64,000 nucleotides of DNA from Austropuccinia psidii (GCA_023105745.1 JALGQZ010000004.1:41120437-41184436), one strand, 5' to 3'. Shown: positions 37,571 through 50,775, counted from the stretch's first letter. The notes: a model not told the origin generated them from the letters alone. Numbers and translations are program-made.

Positions 37571-39723
37571 TTAGCAAATTCCTTGAGAATCCTCCTCTTT
37601 GTTGTCTCTTTCATGTGTATGGAAATGCGTATGACTTGGGCTCCTTTGATTGTGCCGTTGGGTTTTGGTCTTTTGAGGAGCTGACGAGGGTTGGGTGTTT
37701 TTTTTTAGATTGTCCCATTTGCTATCCGGGTAGCTGATGGTCGAAAAAAAATTAATGAAAAAATTATCAGAGACAGACAGCATCCGAAAAATGCATGTTA
37801 AGTGGATTGGGACTCAACAGAATATGGTTTGAAGTCGTGTCTAAGTTTCCGAGCAATTTGGCCGCCAGAGGAATAAGGGCATCAGTGCCATTTTTATCGC
37901 CAGAGCTTTCCCACCACATCACCCCACCTAACCCTTTCTGTCGAATGTACTGAACTTTTTGGCGCACAGTTTCGCTGTCATCAAAGGTGATAAGCTCTTG
38001 AGTCGAAGGATTGTAGGTGTAAGCTCCCACCGCGTTTTTGTCGTCAACCCATTGAACGTTCGCTTTTGAGATGTCTTTATAGTCATACACGCCTGACTCC
38101 CAACTACCTTTCCCAACGCCATTGTAAGGATGGCCAATTCCCTTGGTGTTCAAAAATGAACGGCCATAAAGAGGCATGCCCATGACAAGCTTTGAAGCAG
38201 GAACTGACTGCGAGATGTAATAATTCAGCGCCGCAACTGTCGAAACATTTCCCTGATTGATGCTTTTATTTTCTGGAAGTAGAAGATTAGCTTGATGACC
38301 GGTAATAGTGTCCCAGGAACCAGAATAATCATAACTGTGGTTAAGCAGGTTGCGTCGCCCAAATGGGAGGTCAAAAGAAACTTAGCATTAATACCACCGC
38401 CACAAACAAGGATAGTATGAAAGCACATATTGACTGACGCCATCAAGTTTATAAATGATAGATATTGAGCCATAGACTTAAGATGAAGCTGTTTGTAGTG
38501 ACTAGGTCCGCATGGCTTTTACCAATGCAACGTCAATAGAAGTCTACATGATGACCCAAACAACTAGAAAAGACTTACAGCAGCAATCGTCAGAAGATAT
38601 GGGGTAACATCTTTTTTCTTTTCCTTAAGCTGAGTCAAGCCAGCTCTTGTGCGACGAAGAATATCAACAAATCTCTCAGCCTCATCATCACTGTTGGGAT
38701 ACTCCCAATCGATATCTAGGCCATCCAGGCCATAATTTTCGAGGATAGAGATGGCAGAATCCGCAAATTTTTGACGCTTGGCTGGTGAGTCTGTGGCAGG
38801 CGCAAAATTAGCACTATATGTCCAACCTCCGATGGAAAGCAAAAGCTTGAGGTGTCTGTGTGTTTGCTTAATTTGGCGAAATTGGCTAAACAAGACGAAG
38901 CCGAAAGTAAGTCACCCAAATCGTAAGTAGCGGCAAGAACTATGACGACTCAACTTAAAACAGCCATAAAGGTTATTACCCTGATCATTCCAGCTGTCAC
39001 CTTTCTCAGGCCAATGAATCTGGGTCGTAAAGCCCGAGGTGAACAATCAAATCAGCCAACAGTTTTTCAGCCTTTGGGTTCCGTTGAATAAAAGGAACGG
39101 CCAAGACAGAAAGATCACAAAAACACAACTAGCTTCACTATGAACTGAAAATTACAAATATTTTACGTTTCATATAAGCTACTCCAGGTCATTCGTTAAC
39201 GCACCTGCTCATCTGCCCAGGAGTCTGTTAGATATACTTCCCCTGACTCTGGTCTAACATTTGCGAATGCATAGAGTACATGAGTGACCGAATCAAGAGG
39301 CACGTTCCAAGGAAAATGGTTGCGGGCATAGATCGCCCAATTGACGTAATAGGTAGACGAAATATAGCCGTTTCCCTTGTTATTCCCAGCATCTGTGCCG
39401 ACGTAATCACTACCCTGGCTTTGCATTTGAGCGGTGGCTTGTTTAGGGTTGGCTATTTGGGTAGCGCGCACGGCCAAAGAATGTTGGCGGGAAAGGGTCG
39501 GAGGGTGAAGCGACATAGTCGTTGTTGAAGATATATTGATCAGTAGTATGAATACCCCAATGATCGTGAGTCGGAAGAATGAAAGTCGAGACAATCGACG
39601 AAAGCGATTTGAATTTGAGCAGTCGAGGAGGTTTGATAATTTCAAATGGGAGTCAGCCTCCTGCTTTGCTCCCCTTCGTAGGCAGCCCGATTTACCGCAA
39701 GCGACAGCTTGAGAGGTTGTCAT
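37571..39723 (-). CDS. GH18 chitinase, membrane-anchored or secreted, six exons
   Basis: Hydrolyses beta-1,4-linked GlcNAc chains; in fungi these enzymes act at the cell wall in remodelling or turnover. Exons (minus strand): 39205-39723, 38955-39019, 38579-38885, 38439-38515, 37819-38334, 37571-37733, giving 548 residues. An in-frame stop lies upstream with no ATG between, supporting the start. A hydrophobic segment at residues 49-64 suggests a signal-anchor or a late signal peptide. The catalytic domain runs from about 120 to 503: SIGG at 212-215, DGLDIDWE at 249-256 (acid/base Glu256), MAYDY at 322-326, MWW at 462-464, and the typical YPxSKxDN end at 496-503. The tail is hydrophilic. Two donors are GTTGAG, two are near consensus. 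The ORF is intact and CpG-normal, unlike everything around it. Family assignment is secure; subclass and localisation are not. Confidence 0.93.
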
Positions 39724-39818
39724 CCTCCTCAGAAAACTGTCGAGAAGCAGAAAAGGACCCTGATCAGCATAATCACCCAACGTAAAAGAAGGGACATTCA
39801 GCCGTTGAATTTGACAAG

Positions 39819-39828
39819 TATTATAATA
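39819..39828 (-). promoter_or_regulatory. TATA-like element upstream of the chitinase
   Basis: TATTATAATA, about 100 bp upstream of the ATG, on a slightly GC-richer background. Position fits a core promoter; no other support. Confidence 0.3.
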
Positions 39829-42800
39829 GTATCTCTACTACCAGTATGATCGACAAAGCTGGCTTGGATGTTGTGCTCTACCCTCTTTCATTAATCTTTG
39901 GAATAAAATTAATAAATAACGTCGCTTTCCAAAGGAACGCACGTTTTCATTCCAATTTATTAAAAAATTGAAAGCACAGATAATCTTTATGGACAGATTT
40001 TAATTTTATTATAAGGGCCAACCTGAAATATGAAAACTCACGGAGAAGCTTGAATGGTGAATTTGAAGTTGGATTGTATGCCAGGAAGAATCTTTCAAAG
40101 AAACCTTAGATGAAACGCGAGCGTTTGCTAAACAAGAAGCAGTGTAACGCTAATAGGAATCGTAAACGGCTAGGATTCAAGTCAAATTTGGAAATATATA
40201 TAATTCAGGTAAAACAGTAGCAAGTTAAACTATACGCAAAACCAGTGGGAGTTTGGTTTTCATAAAACAGAAAGAAGCGTTTAAGTATTAATTCTCATTG
40301 TATTCCTGACTCCTTTTATTGGAATCGTAAAGCTTAATAGCACATCATTCATAGTGATCTTTTGATGATGGTACTAACCTTGCTGCGGTTTGATCAAAGC
40401 TCCTTTAAGAACCCTCCAATATTTTTTTATTAATCGTTTGCGGTCGACAATGATCAATAGGAAGAATAGTGTTGAATCTCTGACCGCCTTGGCTTTAGCG
40501 TCTGCTTCTGATTAATAGATCGCTATGTCGATCAAAAAACTCAATATGTTGGAAAGGTATCTTGCGGAGGCAGAAAGTTAGAGGGTAAGCTTTTGTATGA
40601 GCACCTACTTAGAAATCTGAAAAAGCAAAAAATGATCGTAGATAGACCACATTAAAGATCAGCAAAATCGTTATTCCCAATGCATGATTTCCTTGGAACA
40701 AAGAGGCGGGAAAAAACTGATCAAATGAAGGCTACATAGACGAGGTAGGTAAATCTAAAAGCCCACATTCAGCGGCTTGAAAGATTATCGAGGAAGAAGG
40801 CAAAGCTCTTGTCTATCTATGACTTTAGCTTAAGGCCCCTGACGTGAAACGAAGATCATTATGAAATCAGAATGGTATATGAAAGATCCTTTCTTACGGG
40901 CGGGCTCTAGTGATCTTTAAGCGATAGATTTTCCTTTGAATGGCGATGACAATTTGATTGTGCTAACAGAAAAATAATCTTCGAAACCAACAGGAAAAAC
41001 TTACTATAATTAATAAGTGTCCCTAATTTGAATACTCAAGGTTAAAAAAGGAGCTTAATGCCGGTGTTGAAACGAATATCTGTTGCAAAAAAGCAGGAAG
41101 CAAAAGAGAGACGTCAGCTTCAGTAGTATTACAGGAGCACTTGCTTGCAGAAAAAGAAGTTTCCGATGAAAATATAAAACGGATGATAATCGAAAAGGCT
41201 TTTACTAAGATTGCAACCCCTTTTATGGTCATAAAAGCCCAAAGATCTAAGGTTCTCTTAAATATAGTGCACCAAGTATAAAATGTAGATATCAACGAAT
41301 TTTTTGGGTAAAAAATGAAAAAAATGCTATTTTCTAGGAGTGGATTTCAGTCAATTAAATAGAGGGTAACAGAAACGATTTTCTCCAGAACTTGATTGGT
41401 ACATGCGCTGCTGCTGAGGAAAATCGATACACTGAAATTAGTTTAAATAAAAGATGGAGAGGTAAAGATGTGTTCTGACTAAAGATGGCGGGTTAGGTTC
41501 TCAGAAGGATCCAGGAGAATAGGAACAAGAAAATCAAAAGATCGATCAACGATGGACAAGAATGTGAGGATGATAATGGGAATGTCGAGTTTCAAGATCG
41601 TGAAAATATATTATGGAAAGACTCCAGTTTAGACTAGCCAAAATTGGAAAGAAAAAATATAATTAAAGGTGCTACCGAGAAATAGCTCAAAAGGAAAGAG
41701 TAAAAGAATATGTATGAGGGAGAGAAGAATGTTTGCTTGTTTGAAAAAAAAATTATTCGAAGGGGAATCAAAGGTTTGATTGCTATTATAATACTGTGTA
41801 CTTATTTTGAAGAAACCAGCTTCAGTATGACCAAGACCTGAACTGGTCAAAAATATAGCGCTGTTCTGGCCTTTTTTTTTAAATGTAGCGATATGAAGAT
41901 GAAAAAATGCAATCAGGCTAGCTATAATGTGCAAAAACTCTAGAGAAAGCAAATTGAAGGCCACAACTCTTTTTTTTCAAGAAACCAAAATAATTTAGGT
42001 GCGCTGCAACCGATGATTACAGAAAGATTTATGATGAGAAGGAGCAAGCGTCTTGAATGGAAAGAATTTTTCGCCTGGCGAGGAGAATTGTAGGTGGAGA
42101 CAATAAGTGCACAACCCAGATTTTGTACTGCGCCAACTCTTTACAGATAAACTTTCAATTTGGAAAGAAACCCAAATTGGCTAAAGAGGATTTAGTAAGG
42201 TAGATTAGAAGACAGCTGCATAATGTGTCGTCGAAAATTCTGCTTTGATGGCCAAGGGGAAAATATTCTACAGATCATTAGCTGACCAGGGGTAATGCGG
42301 TTCACCCCAAAAGCTTGAGATTAAAAAATAGACCAAAGATAAATATGAAGTTGATCAAATTTTTGAAATATCTGAATCAACCTAGGTAGAAAGGAATACA
42401 CGATGTGATACCGCCTTGAATATTGCAAGACTGATCACTGCTTTTTTTCGTAAAATGGATGTCTAGGGATTTCCTTCAAGGGATTTATATCTTAGCCATG
42501 GCCAACGAAGAAAATCTGAAAACTAGGCTGAACTTAGAAGATCGGTTTAGAAAGATACCGAGACAATGCTCCTTTGCACAAGCCGAGACTAGCAGCTAAA
42601 TCTTAGTCCTGGGGAGGCCATCCATACAAGTAGGAGTGATAATATGATATAGAAAATACTCATTGAAAGGGAGAAAGAAAAGAAGTACCCTGAAAAGTAA
42701 CAAGAGAGAAAATAGTAGGTATGCCTGTAAAACTTACAATTCTTACTATTGGCTAAAAGCTGCGAGTTCTTTATTCAGTCCTCTATCCTTGAGGAATCTG

Positions 42801-44640
42801 AATCAATCTGATTCAATCCCACCCGCTCTCAAAGGACTGTTGAGGTTGTTTATTTGGAGGCTGATCACTTAATTGAAAAAGAGTGCCTGCCTTTTGGTGA
42901 TTTTTTTGGATCCAATGATTCTTCTTACCTTATAAGATATGTAAGCTGGTCGACTAATTAGGCGCTCAAAGAGGAAGAGGGCAACTCGAAACTGTTGCGA
43001 TGAGGTTCACTTTTATACACAGTTTATTCTCTAAAACAGATTTCGATCATACCCAGAAAACAAATGTCAGTGGCTTTAGTGATGCTAAAGATAAGCAGCG
43101 AGTAGCGAGCCTCTTGATTAGCACAAGTAATCCAGTGTATGACAAGTAGGGAAGAAATTGAACTGGTTAATGCTTTTTCGAGCTTTAATCGTTTAGTGAG
43201 CCCCAAAACGCTACTCCGTCGTAAAGGAAAATAAAATGTCAAGGCCTAAGTTCTGAAAATTTAATCAAGATCGTTGTGGATTCGGATAAGGTGCTTTTTT
43301 TCCTTAAACGAAAGGTTAAAAAATTAAGACCAAATCATCAAATAAGAATCACAATGATGGCTAAACTTTGAATTGAACTTGCTGAAGATCATATCGATAA
43401 CATCTAAACCTAAGGAACGACATCTTCTGCCCTTAAAAAAAGATGATTTGCTCGTACAGAGTGGTATGGCAGACTAGGTAAACGAAGAGCTTAAGGCTAA
43501 CCATTTGTCACGCGTGAAATTTCGACTTTGCAAAGAAAATGACAAATGGAGAGTTTCATACTGCAAAAAGTATCCTGCAGACTACTTGCACCTACTTGAA
43601 CGGAGAGTTAATACTCCATCACGATTGACTTGCGGCAAATTAGCAAAATTCAGAAAGGGGAATTCATACCCCTGTTGGATTGTAGGGACCTACAGTAAAA
43701 TGTCTTTTTCTTGACTTGGAGAGAATGAGCAAAGAGAATCACTAGCAGGATGATTGGTGAATAGGTGGTCAAAATCTAGAGTAAGTCTTAAGAGTTGATA
43801 GCTAAGCGAAGCTAGAGAGCTTCAAGAGGAATATATTGATATGATAAGACCTCACTGAGACTAAATTCTCTCGCTTTAAAGATTGTTTGAAACTGGTTGG
43901 ATAAAGTGCAGTGCTGCATATTCTAGGAGACACATGGCCAACTGCTTGTATCAGAAGTTGTTACTCAGAATTGGATTAGCTGATCTACCTTGTTTTTCCT
44001 AGAACCTAAAAAAGGCTAAAATGCTGACGTAAAGGAGATTTCCACACAGTGTGTTGGGTCAGCATATCTTAAGAAAGAAGGATAGATCTCAGAAATAGCT
44101 AGGTGGATTTGATAGAGCGATCAGCACCATAGGCAAGTGTGTATAGCTGGAAAAATGTGCTGGACTATTCGCTCGGTCGATGTCCAGTTAGACGATGAGT
44201 CTAACATTAGGAATTACCTTACCGTTCTAGCTTCAAGGCAACAATCTAAGATGCTATGAAAATCTCTTTAACTGAAATTTAAATCATAAAACGACGTTTT
44301 AAGTCGGACATCAAACATTGGACGTAGATTGGCCGAAAAGTGAAATGTTGCGCTCAAATACCCTCAGGATTTGACTTTTGCTAGAACGACATCTTAGCTA
44401 TATCACCATCTTCAAAGGATCCCTCAAGGCAATTGATGAGACACCTTAACAATTTACTGATCACATTTCATTGACGATATTTTTCAAGTTGGGTGAAAGT
44501 AGTCTTAACAATTTGATAAATCCTGCTACCTAACAAAATAAGTTCGGAGCCATATTTAACATCATCTTCTCGTCGTTGAGGAAGTTGACCTATCTTAAAG
44601 CTTAACCAGACTACTCAAAAGCAGATGTCTTGGTGTTAAA
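39829..44640. other. Right arm of the CpG-normal island, no gene recognised
   Basis: 4.8 kb with ordinary CpG content and balanced base composition compared with the transposons, but no ORF above about 110 codons and no domain I recognise in any frame. The longest (41629-41964 and 41023-41295 minus, 43505-43714 plus) have poor, membrane-like or basic composition typical of chance. It could be upstream regulatory DNA, a noncoding transcript, or a gene with many small exons. Confidence 0.4.
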
Positions 44641-44662
44641 AAATATAATAATGAAAAATGAA

Positions 44663-44931
44663 TGTGAGATTTTTCAATGAAATCTTTATAATATTCCTAT
44701 CAATAAAGAGCACTATTACTTTTATTATGATAATCACAATAAATTTGACTATAACTAATAAATAAAGAAATAAATATTTAATGATTTCTTTTTGTTTTTA
44801 ATATACTACTAATAATATAACACAAAGCAGTAATTATCTACAAGAATAAATTACAAGAAGTATATGATAATATAGCTTATTTTCAAAATAATACAAAATT
44901 ACTTTAAATTATAATTAATATTTTAAAAACC
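44663..44931 (+). repeat. LTR-B 5' fragment, forward orientation
   Basis: It begins TGTGAGATTTTTCAATGAAAT and follows the first ~270 bp of the family (including ACAAGAATAAATTACAAGAAG). It then passes directly into an LTR-B copy in the opposite orientation. No continuation of this fragment was seen to the right of 60985. Confidence 0.65.
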
Positions 44932-45112
44932 CAAATAAGGCACAATTGATATTAAAATAATTTCTGGAATATACATAACCCACAAGTCATATATATCCAA
45001 ACTTCATTATTTTTCATATAGAAAAATATGAATAAATTTTTTGTGATTAAGTAAATCCATGGATTTAAGGCCAGATTTGGATTCTACACAAAATTTCATC
45101 TGGTGTAATTCC

Positions 45113-45305
45113 TTTTATTACTTATTGTTTTTTTTTTTGGAAAAATAAATTTAGTTTTCACTCCATTGAGTTTTTCATTATGCAATTATTAAGGTTTTTA
45201 TAGTAGTATTTAGAAATTTGGTTTTTTATCCAAATCATGTTTCTTCTGGAAATTTCTTATTGTTTCCAGTTGTGACTGATATTGCTTTATTATTTACTTA
45301 TTACA
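45113..45305 (-). repeat. Copia D 3' LTR
   Basis: The minus strand starts TGTAATAAGTAAATAATAAAG next to the polypurine tract and ends AATAAGTAATAAAA, where the right copy ends AATAACA. It shares the CACTCCATTGAGTTTTTCAT and TTATAGTAGTATT blocks with 59080-59269. Confidence 0.75.
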
Positions 45306-45438
45306 CTCTCCCTCAATTTCAGGTGCCAACCACCAATTTCTTCCATTCTTCAATATGTCTTACCAGCCCTAAACACTTTGTGAAAATATCCACCAGCTTA
45401 TTTCCCATCAAAGTCCATTCCATCAATATTCTATACTT

Positions 45439-48418
45439 TCAAATTAGATTGTTCACTGAATAAAAGTGTTTCTCCAAGATCTTTATTCTTGTTTTGGATC
45501 CTTCCATTAATGTTACTGCCACTTTGTTATCACATCTTAATATGAATTGAATTTTTCTTTCCCCCAATTTTGATATTTGTACAACAATTGAACCTAAGTG
45601 TGTTGACATCCCTATTCCTACCAATTCTGTCACACATCTTGATGTCACCACTAATTTCTGTTTTCTAGAAGCCCATGCTATTGTATACCCAAATAAACTG
45701 AAAATCAGTCCTGTTATTAATCTTTGGAATTCTCCTCTCCAATTGGCATCTGTAAAAACATTTAAGGATTTGTTTGTCAAAGTTTACTTCAATTTCCAGT
45801 CCTTTGAGTATTTGATATATCCTATTAAATGTCAAAGAGAGAGCCAATATTCTTGTTGAGGTGAACTAGAATATCTAGCCAAGCAATTTATGGCAAAACT
45901 GATATTGGGCCTTATTGCTAATGCCAGATAATTCAAGCAACCTATTAATGATTGATACCATTTTTGTTTGACTGTTTTTTAAATGCTTGTTTGTAATTTC
46001 AAATGTGGTAATTTCATTTTTGTTTTCAATAATGTTCAATTCCCTTTCTTTTCAAAATGATTAACTATCTTCTGCACAAATTGTGATTGAGACAATTTAA
46101 TTTTATTGTATTCAAAATTATATCAATTACTACTATTCCTAATAATCAATCCTCCCTTTTCAGTTTTAAATGTGTCATTATTTCATGTTTTAGATTATTT
46201 ACCTCCTCCAGATTGTTTGAAAAAATTACACCATCATCCACATGCATCCATAAAAACAAAATTGGATCCTTCTTAGTGCACTTGTATATGCATTTATCCT
46301 CTTATTTGGCACAAAAACAAATTTTATCCATAACCCATCTAATTTGAAGCTACCAAAAATGCCCCTCTTGTTTCACATCATACATTGCTTTGTTCACTTT
46401 CATCAGCTTATGATGCCAGTCTGGCCTAAATTCAACTGGTGCTTTGACATAAAATGTTTCTTCTAATGAACTGTGTAAATTAGCCACCAAAAAATCAAAG
46501 CTTGCTACCTTTGAATTATTTTTTTAATCCCAAATCTAGCAGAAATCTCACAGATGTTATCAAAGCTGTAGGTACATTAATATGTTCACAGTCTATCCCA
46601 TAACTTTGACAAAACCCACAAGTGACTAACCTAGATCTATGGATTTGCTGTTCAGGATATCCTTGTCTTTTGAAATCAAGAATAAAGTTTGTTTTTATCA
46701 CATTCATGTCCTTGGTCATTCTCACTGGTGTCCAGAACTTCATTTGGCTTAATGAGACCAATTCTTGTTGTATAGCATTTTTCCATTATTCCCAATTCAT
46801 TTTGTTTGCTTCCTTCAATCTGGATGATAAGTGTATGTCTTTTGATACTTCTATTTCTTCTATTTTGTTTTCCTTTTCCTTGAGAATCATCTTCATTTTC
46901 TCCTTTCTAAGATTTAAATCTACTTCATTTATTAAGTTAGTTAATTTAATTCTTTCTAATTGATTGTTATGATCAAAATCAAGAAATATTATGTGATTAG
47001 ACTTATTATCCCAGAAAAAGAAATCCCTACTGTCATCCTGAAAACCCACCAAGTGGAATAATCTCCCTCTGTCATATATCTTTACTTGGTTTTGATTTGG
47101 AATATGAATGACTTTCTTTTATTCAAAAAGAAAGATCCTGCTAGCTTAAGGTTTCCTTCCACACCAAAGCTTGAGTGGAGTCAAGTTTCCTGTCCTAGTA
47201 TTAGGTATCATATCATAAATATACGCTAAAAATTTATAACCATATGACCAAAATGATTGTGGCAAGCTTGATTCTCTCATAATCTGTCTTGCTACATCAC
47301 CTAGTGTCCTATTCAATATTTCTGCTTAATCATTCTGTTCTGACTTATAAGGGAATTTAAATATCTGTTGAGCTCTCATGTTTGTCAAAATAATTTTAAA
47401 TTTTTTTCCTTTGTGATCCTTACCATTATCTTCCCAAAAAAAACTTTACTAATTTAATAAACACCAAATTTATTAAAGAAAATCTTTCAAGTAATAAATT
47501 TGGTACATTCTCTATTGTCTTAATTTAAAAGAGAAAAAAAAAAGTCAAATTGTGATCATACCATGTTAATATATACCTTTTATATTGAAAAATCAAATAG
47601 CAGAATTGGTCCAAGTACATCAAAAATCATAAGATCTCTGAGATGTTCCTTAGGTTCATCATATTGATCAGATAACTTAACAAATGTTTTGGAAGAATAT
47701 CCTAACCAAAAATTCCATTCAAAATTTTTTGATGTACTTAATATCCTGATGAACAAAGTGTTCATTTGATTCATTTATTCAATATTTTACTATGGACTTT
47801 ATTCTAATTTTACTGGTGAGATAACCCAAGATAAATTTATAAATCAGGCCTAAAACACAGATAACCATTTGGTGTATACACCCACAAAATTTTGTACATA
47901 TCTCCCTTATCAACCTACTGTCCCAGTGATATAAGTGTACCCAATATGGCTTGACAGTACAGGATATTACACACTACTGAGTTGAAAAAGGGAAACTTTG
48001 CTGTTCCCTTATGAGCCACATTAACCTGAAAAGAGGCAAAAGCCAAATTCAATTCCAGAATATTTATTAAAGAAATTTTTGTAATAAAGAAGTTACAATT
48101 TCCACTCACATGAAACTGAGAGCCAGTTCCAAACAAGCTTTCAGTTTTGTGGTTAGATACTGAATTTATTTCCATCTCAAAACCCATCATTGGCAGTGGT
48201 GCTTTCTCAAGGTTCAGTATTTCTCAAATCACTTGAAAAAGTTGAAACCAAGTGTCCTGAAAAAACTAAGCCTTGAGATTAACAATAAAAGAATTTCATG
48301 AAGTGTTTTTTTTTAAAAATAGATTAAGGCAGTTTCTTATTTACTAATTTAACATTTAAATGTGCTTTATTAATTCCATTTTTCAATGGCATTTGAAAAG
48401 ATTTGTTTTTTTGTGTAT
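45439..48418 (-). pseudogene. Copia D pol remnant: integrase, reverse transcriptase, RNase H
   Basis: Minus strand, 5' to 3': a gag/protease-like piece (47915-48190), an integrase-start-like piece (47580-47774, HLRDLMIFDVLGPI), an integrase C-terminal/linker piece (46786-47052, MVGFQDDSRDFFFWDNKS), the start of the copia RT (46516-46761, with SRLVTCGFCQSYGID and FLLDLGLKK) and the RNase H end (45439-45780, FTDANWRGEFQRLITG, AWASRKQK, RCDNKVAV). The central RT between 45.8 and 46.5 kb is too broken to read as one frame. Order and motifs make Ty1/copia secure. Confidence 0.85.
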
Positions 48419-48423
48419 TTCCT

Positions 48424-49847
48424 TGTCAGCCTGTGACTCAAAACTAGAGCACAAGCATGACAGCCAAAATACCATAAACCAATGGTATAGCCAAGATACC
48501 ACCAAAACATGGAACTGAGACAAATCAGCTCTAAAGGTATCAAAAGAAAGAGGAAACTCACCTCTTTCTGAAAATATAAGTCCCATCACCATAGGACAAG
48601 GAATAACAAAGTTATCCCTGCTCAAAGTTATTTCTGAGCATAAACCTTGATTTTCACCTCTCATCTAAAATCTAGAAGGAGAGGCTTAACCCAATCAAAT
48701 GGGTACTAAAAATGAAGCTCTAAGCCAGGGCTATCCAATGGTACCGGCCAAACTGAGCTAGCACCAATATTACTGGAGTTATGGTCAATTTCAGGCCAAA
48801 TAAGGGTGAACAAAACATTCACCTCTCATCTAACTTCTACAGTTTTAGTGTGAGATACTTGAAGTGGGGTCATTTTAGAAAGAGCACAATCAAGGCTATC
48901 TGATGGTGTCATCCACTTCCCCATATCTCAACTAAAGCAGAAGTTATGGGGCAAACAAGCTCAATACACCTTTTTGCCTAAATCACGCATATGTACAAAA
49001 ATCTTGTACATGGCATAACTTTGCCATATTTAATGATAACCATATCAAAAAAGGTACCATTGTGTAGAACACATACAGGGCTACACACTGGTTCAGTTTT
49101 GAGATTGATATCTCAAGAACTGACAAAGGTATAGCTGTTTTAAGGTCAAAATCCCACATTCTGACCAATACAGCCTTACCATGGGATAATATCCCATACC
49201 CATGAATATGAGGTGTCAAATAGACAAAGAAGCTTGTTTTTACTTCAACACCTCATATTTCAGTCTATACTGGGGTCCCATATAGGTTCTGTACAGCATT
49301 CTGCGCGTCATACACGTCAGAATCAGGCTGTGAGGTCCCCAGATGAAAGTTTTCACCCTGTATTGGTGAAAACTGCCCAGATGTGGTTTCAAAACCACAT
49401 CTGAGCCTAATACAGGTTATACAGGCTGTTTGCAAACCACAAGCCAGTACTAGAGAGTGAAAAAATCTTCACTTGCTCTATATGGAAAGGTCTAGCACCC
49501 TTTCCACCCCATTTCAGGATAAAAAGGAGGCTTTTCACAGCCAGAATTGTTTCCTCATCCTGCTCTTGAATAACCTACTTAGTAAACTGTAAAAGACAGT
49601 TTTACTCCTGGTTGATAATCAGGTATAATTATAAATCTTAATTATTGCAACCCAACAGATAAAGCTGCACCCAGGGCTTTCAACAGCGCTCACCACCACT
49701 ATATTATATATAGTAAAGCCCTTTTAATCTTGAATTAAATCATCTTCAACCCTTATAAATATTTTTTATACCATTTTTACCGTGTCACAAACATAGTTAA
49801 AGTTGTACTTAGCCTATTTACACCTTTATCAAAGTTTCATCCTGACA
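48424..49847 (+). repeat. Family C 5' LTR
   Basis: 1424 bp from TGTCAGCCTGTGACTC to CATCCTGACA. Near its 3' end lies ACTATATTATATATAGTAAAG, a palindromic TATA-like core that is conserved in the 3' LTR. It has seven CpG sites by count. Confidence 0.95.
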
Positions 49848-49865
49848 TTTTGGGGGCCTGGCCAT
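49848..49865 (+). promoter_or_regulatory. Primer-binding-site candidate of the Ty3 element
   Basis: TTTTGGGGGCCTGGCC begins immediately after the LTR; TGGGGGCCTGGCC could pair with a tRNA 3' end. The tRNA is not identified, and self-priming as in some chromoviruses is an alternative. Confidence 0.45.
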
Positions 49866-50419
49866 GTTTTAAACTCTTTTTGGACCTTATAAGTAAGTTT
49901 TCTCTCTTATTCTTTATTTCTGACAATTGTTTAATCTTTTTAGGCATATTTTCTTTTAAAAATATATATTTTATGTATATTTTTGTTTAATACTCATATT
50001 ATAAGAGTACTTACCATGTGGTTCATACCCACAAAAAACCTTTATTTTTGGCGTGTTTACATATAAAAACACATAAGCCATCAATAAGTCCTGTATTATT
50101 GATTTAATAAGGACACCTCTGACTGAAAAACCATCACTTGAGGCATGGTTAAGTGTATTGTTAACTCAATTACACTTATACAGAGCCACTTATTCAGATT
50201 ACACTTGAAAACCACAAGTGTATCTGTGGGATACTGGCACACAAACAGTGTGACAGGGTACCAAAAGCTGTAATTCTGAAATGGAATTGTTGATTCAATT
50301 ACACTGTCATTATACAGGGCATATTGTAGTAACATACAAGCCCAGAGGCCAATCTTAGACGTGCAAAACCAGCATTTTTGAGAAGTCTTAACTGACATAA
50401 GCCCTCTTTTTCCTACCTT

Positions 50420-50775
50420 GATTCAGTGGAAGAAAATTACATCCCACTTGAGACCCAGACACAGGCCAACACACCAGTGACACCCTCAGAACCAGAGGGC
50501 AGCAAGGGCAAAGGAAAGAGGCACAGTGAAGGTCACATCACAGCCAAGAAGTGGACTCCAATAGCCCCTCAGAGGAGTAGAAAACCATGAAACTCTGCAT
50601 CAATACAAGGTAAACCAACCTTAACCACTTGTGCAGGAAAAATTACAATTATTAACCCAGTTGTAACCTCCAAAGGCAAACTGCCCAAATCAGAAGATAA
50701 CAAATTTGTACAAGGAACAGTCAAAGGTAAATACCCTAAGAACATAAAGTTTTTGACTTCTTGCAAACACTGATA
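50420..50775 (+). pseudogene. Family C leader ORF segment (third reading frame)
   Basis: From 50420 the frame reads protein-like sequence (ENYIPLETQTQANTPVTPSE, then KGKRHSEGHITAKKWTP), is broken by a TGA near 50588, and continues to a stop at about 50775. It precedes the two overlapping gag frames and is in neither of them. It could be the true gag start joined by frameshift, or a small separate ORF. Confidence 0.35.

Noticed and set aside
37767..37869. Chitinase ending at the stop at 37767 by reading through exon 5.
   Set aside because: The read-through tail loses the conserved YPxSKxDN ending, which is restored by a GTTGAG...CAG intron (37734-37818) and an in-frame exon ending at 37571.
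39724..39780. Chitinase start at 39780.
   Set aside because: That codon is TTG; the first in-frame ATG after the upstream stop is at 39723.
41023..43714. Several 69-111 codon ORFs in the island's right arm.
   Set aside because: No motif, biased composition, some with non-ATG starts and no plausible splice partners visible; expected by chance in this length.
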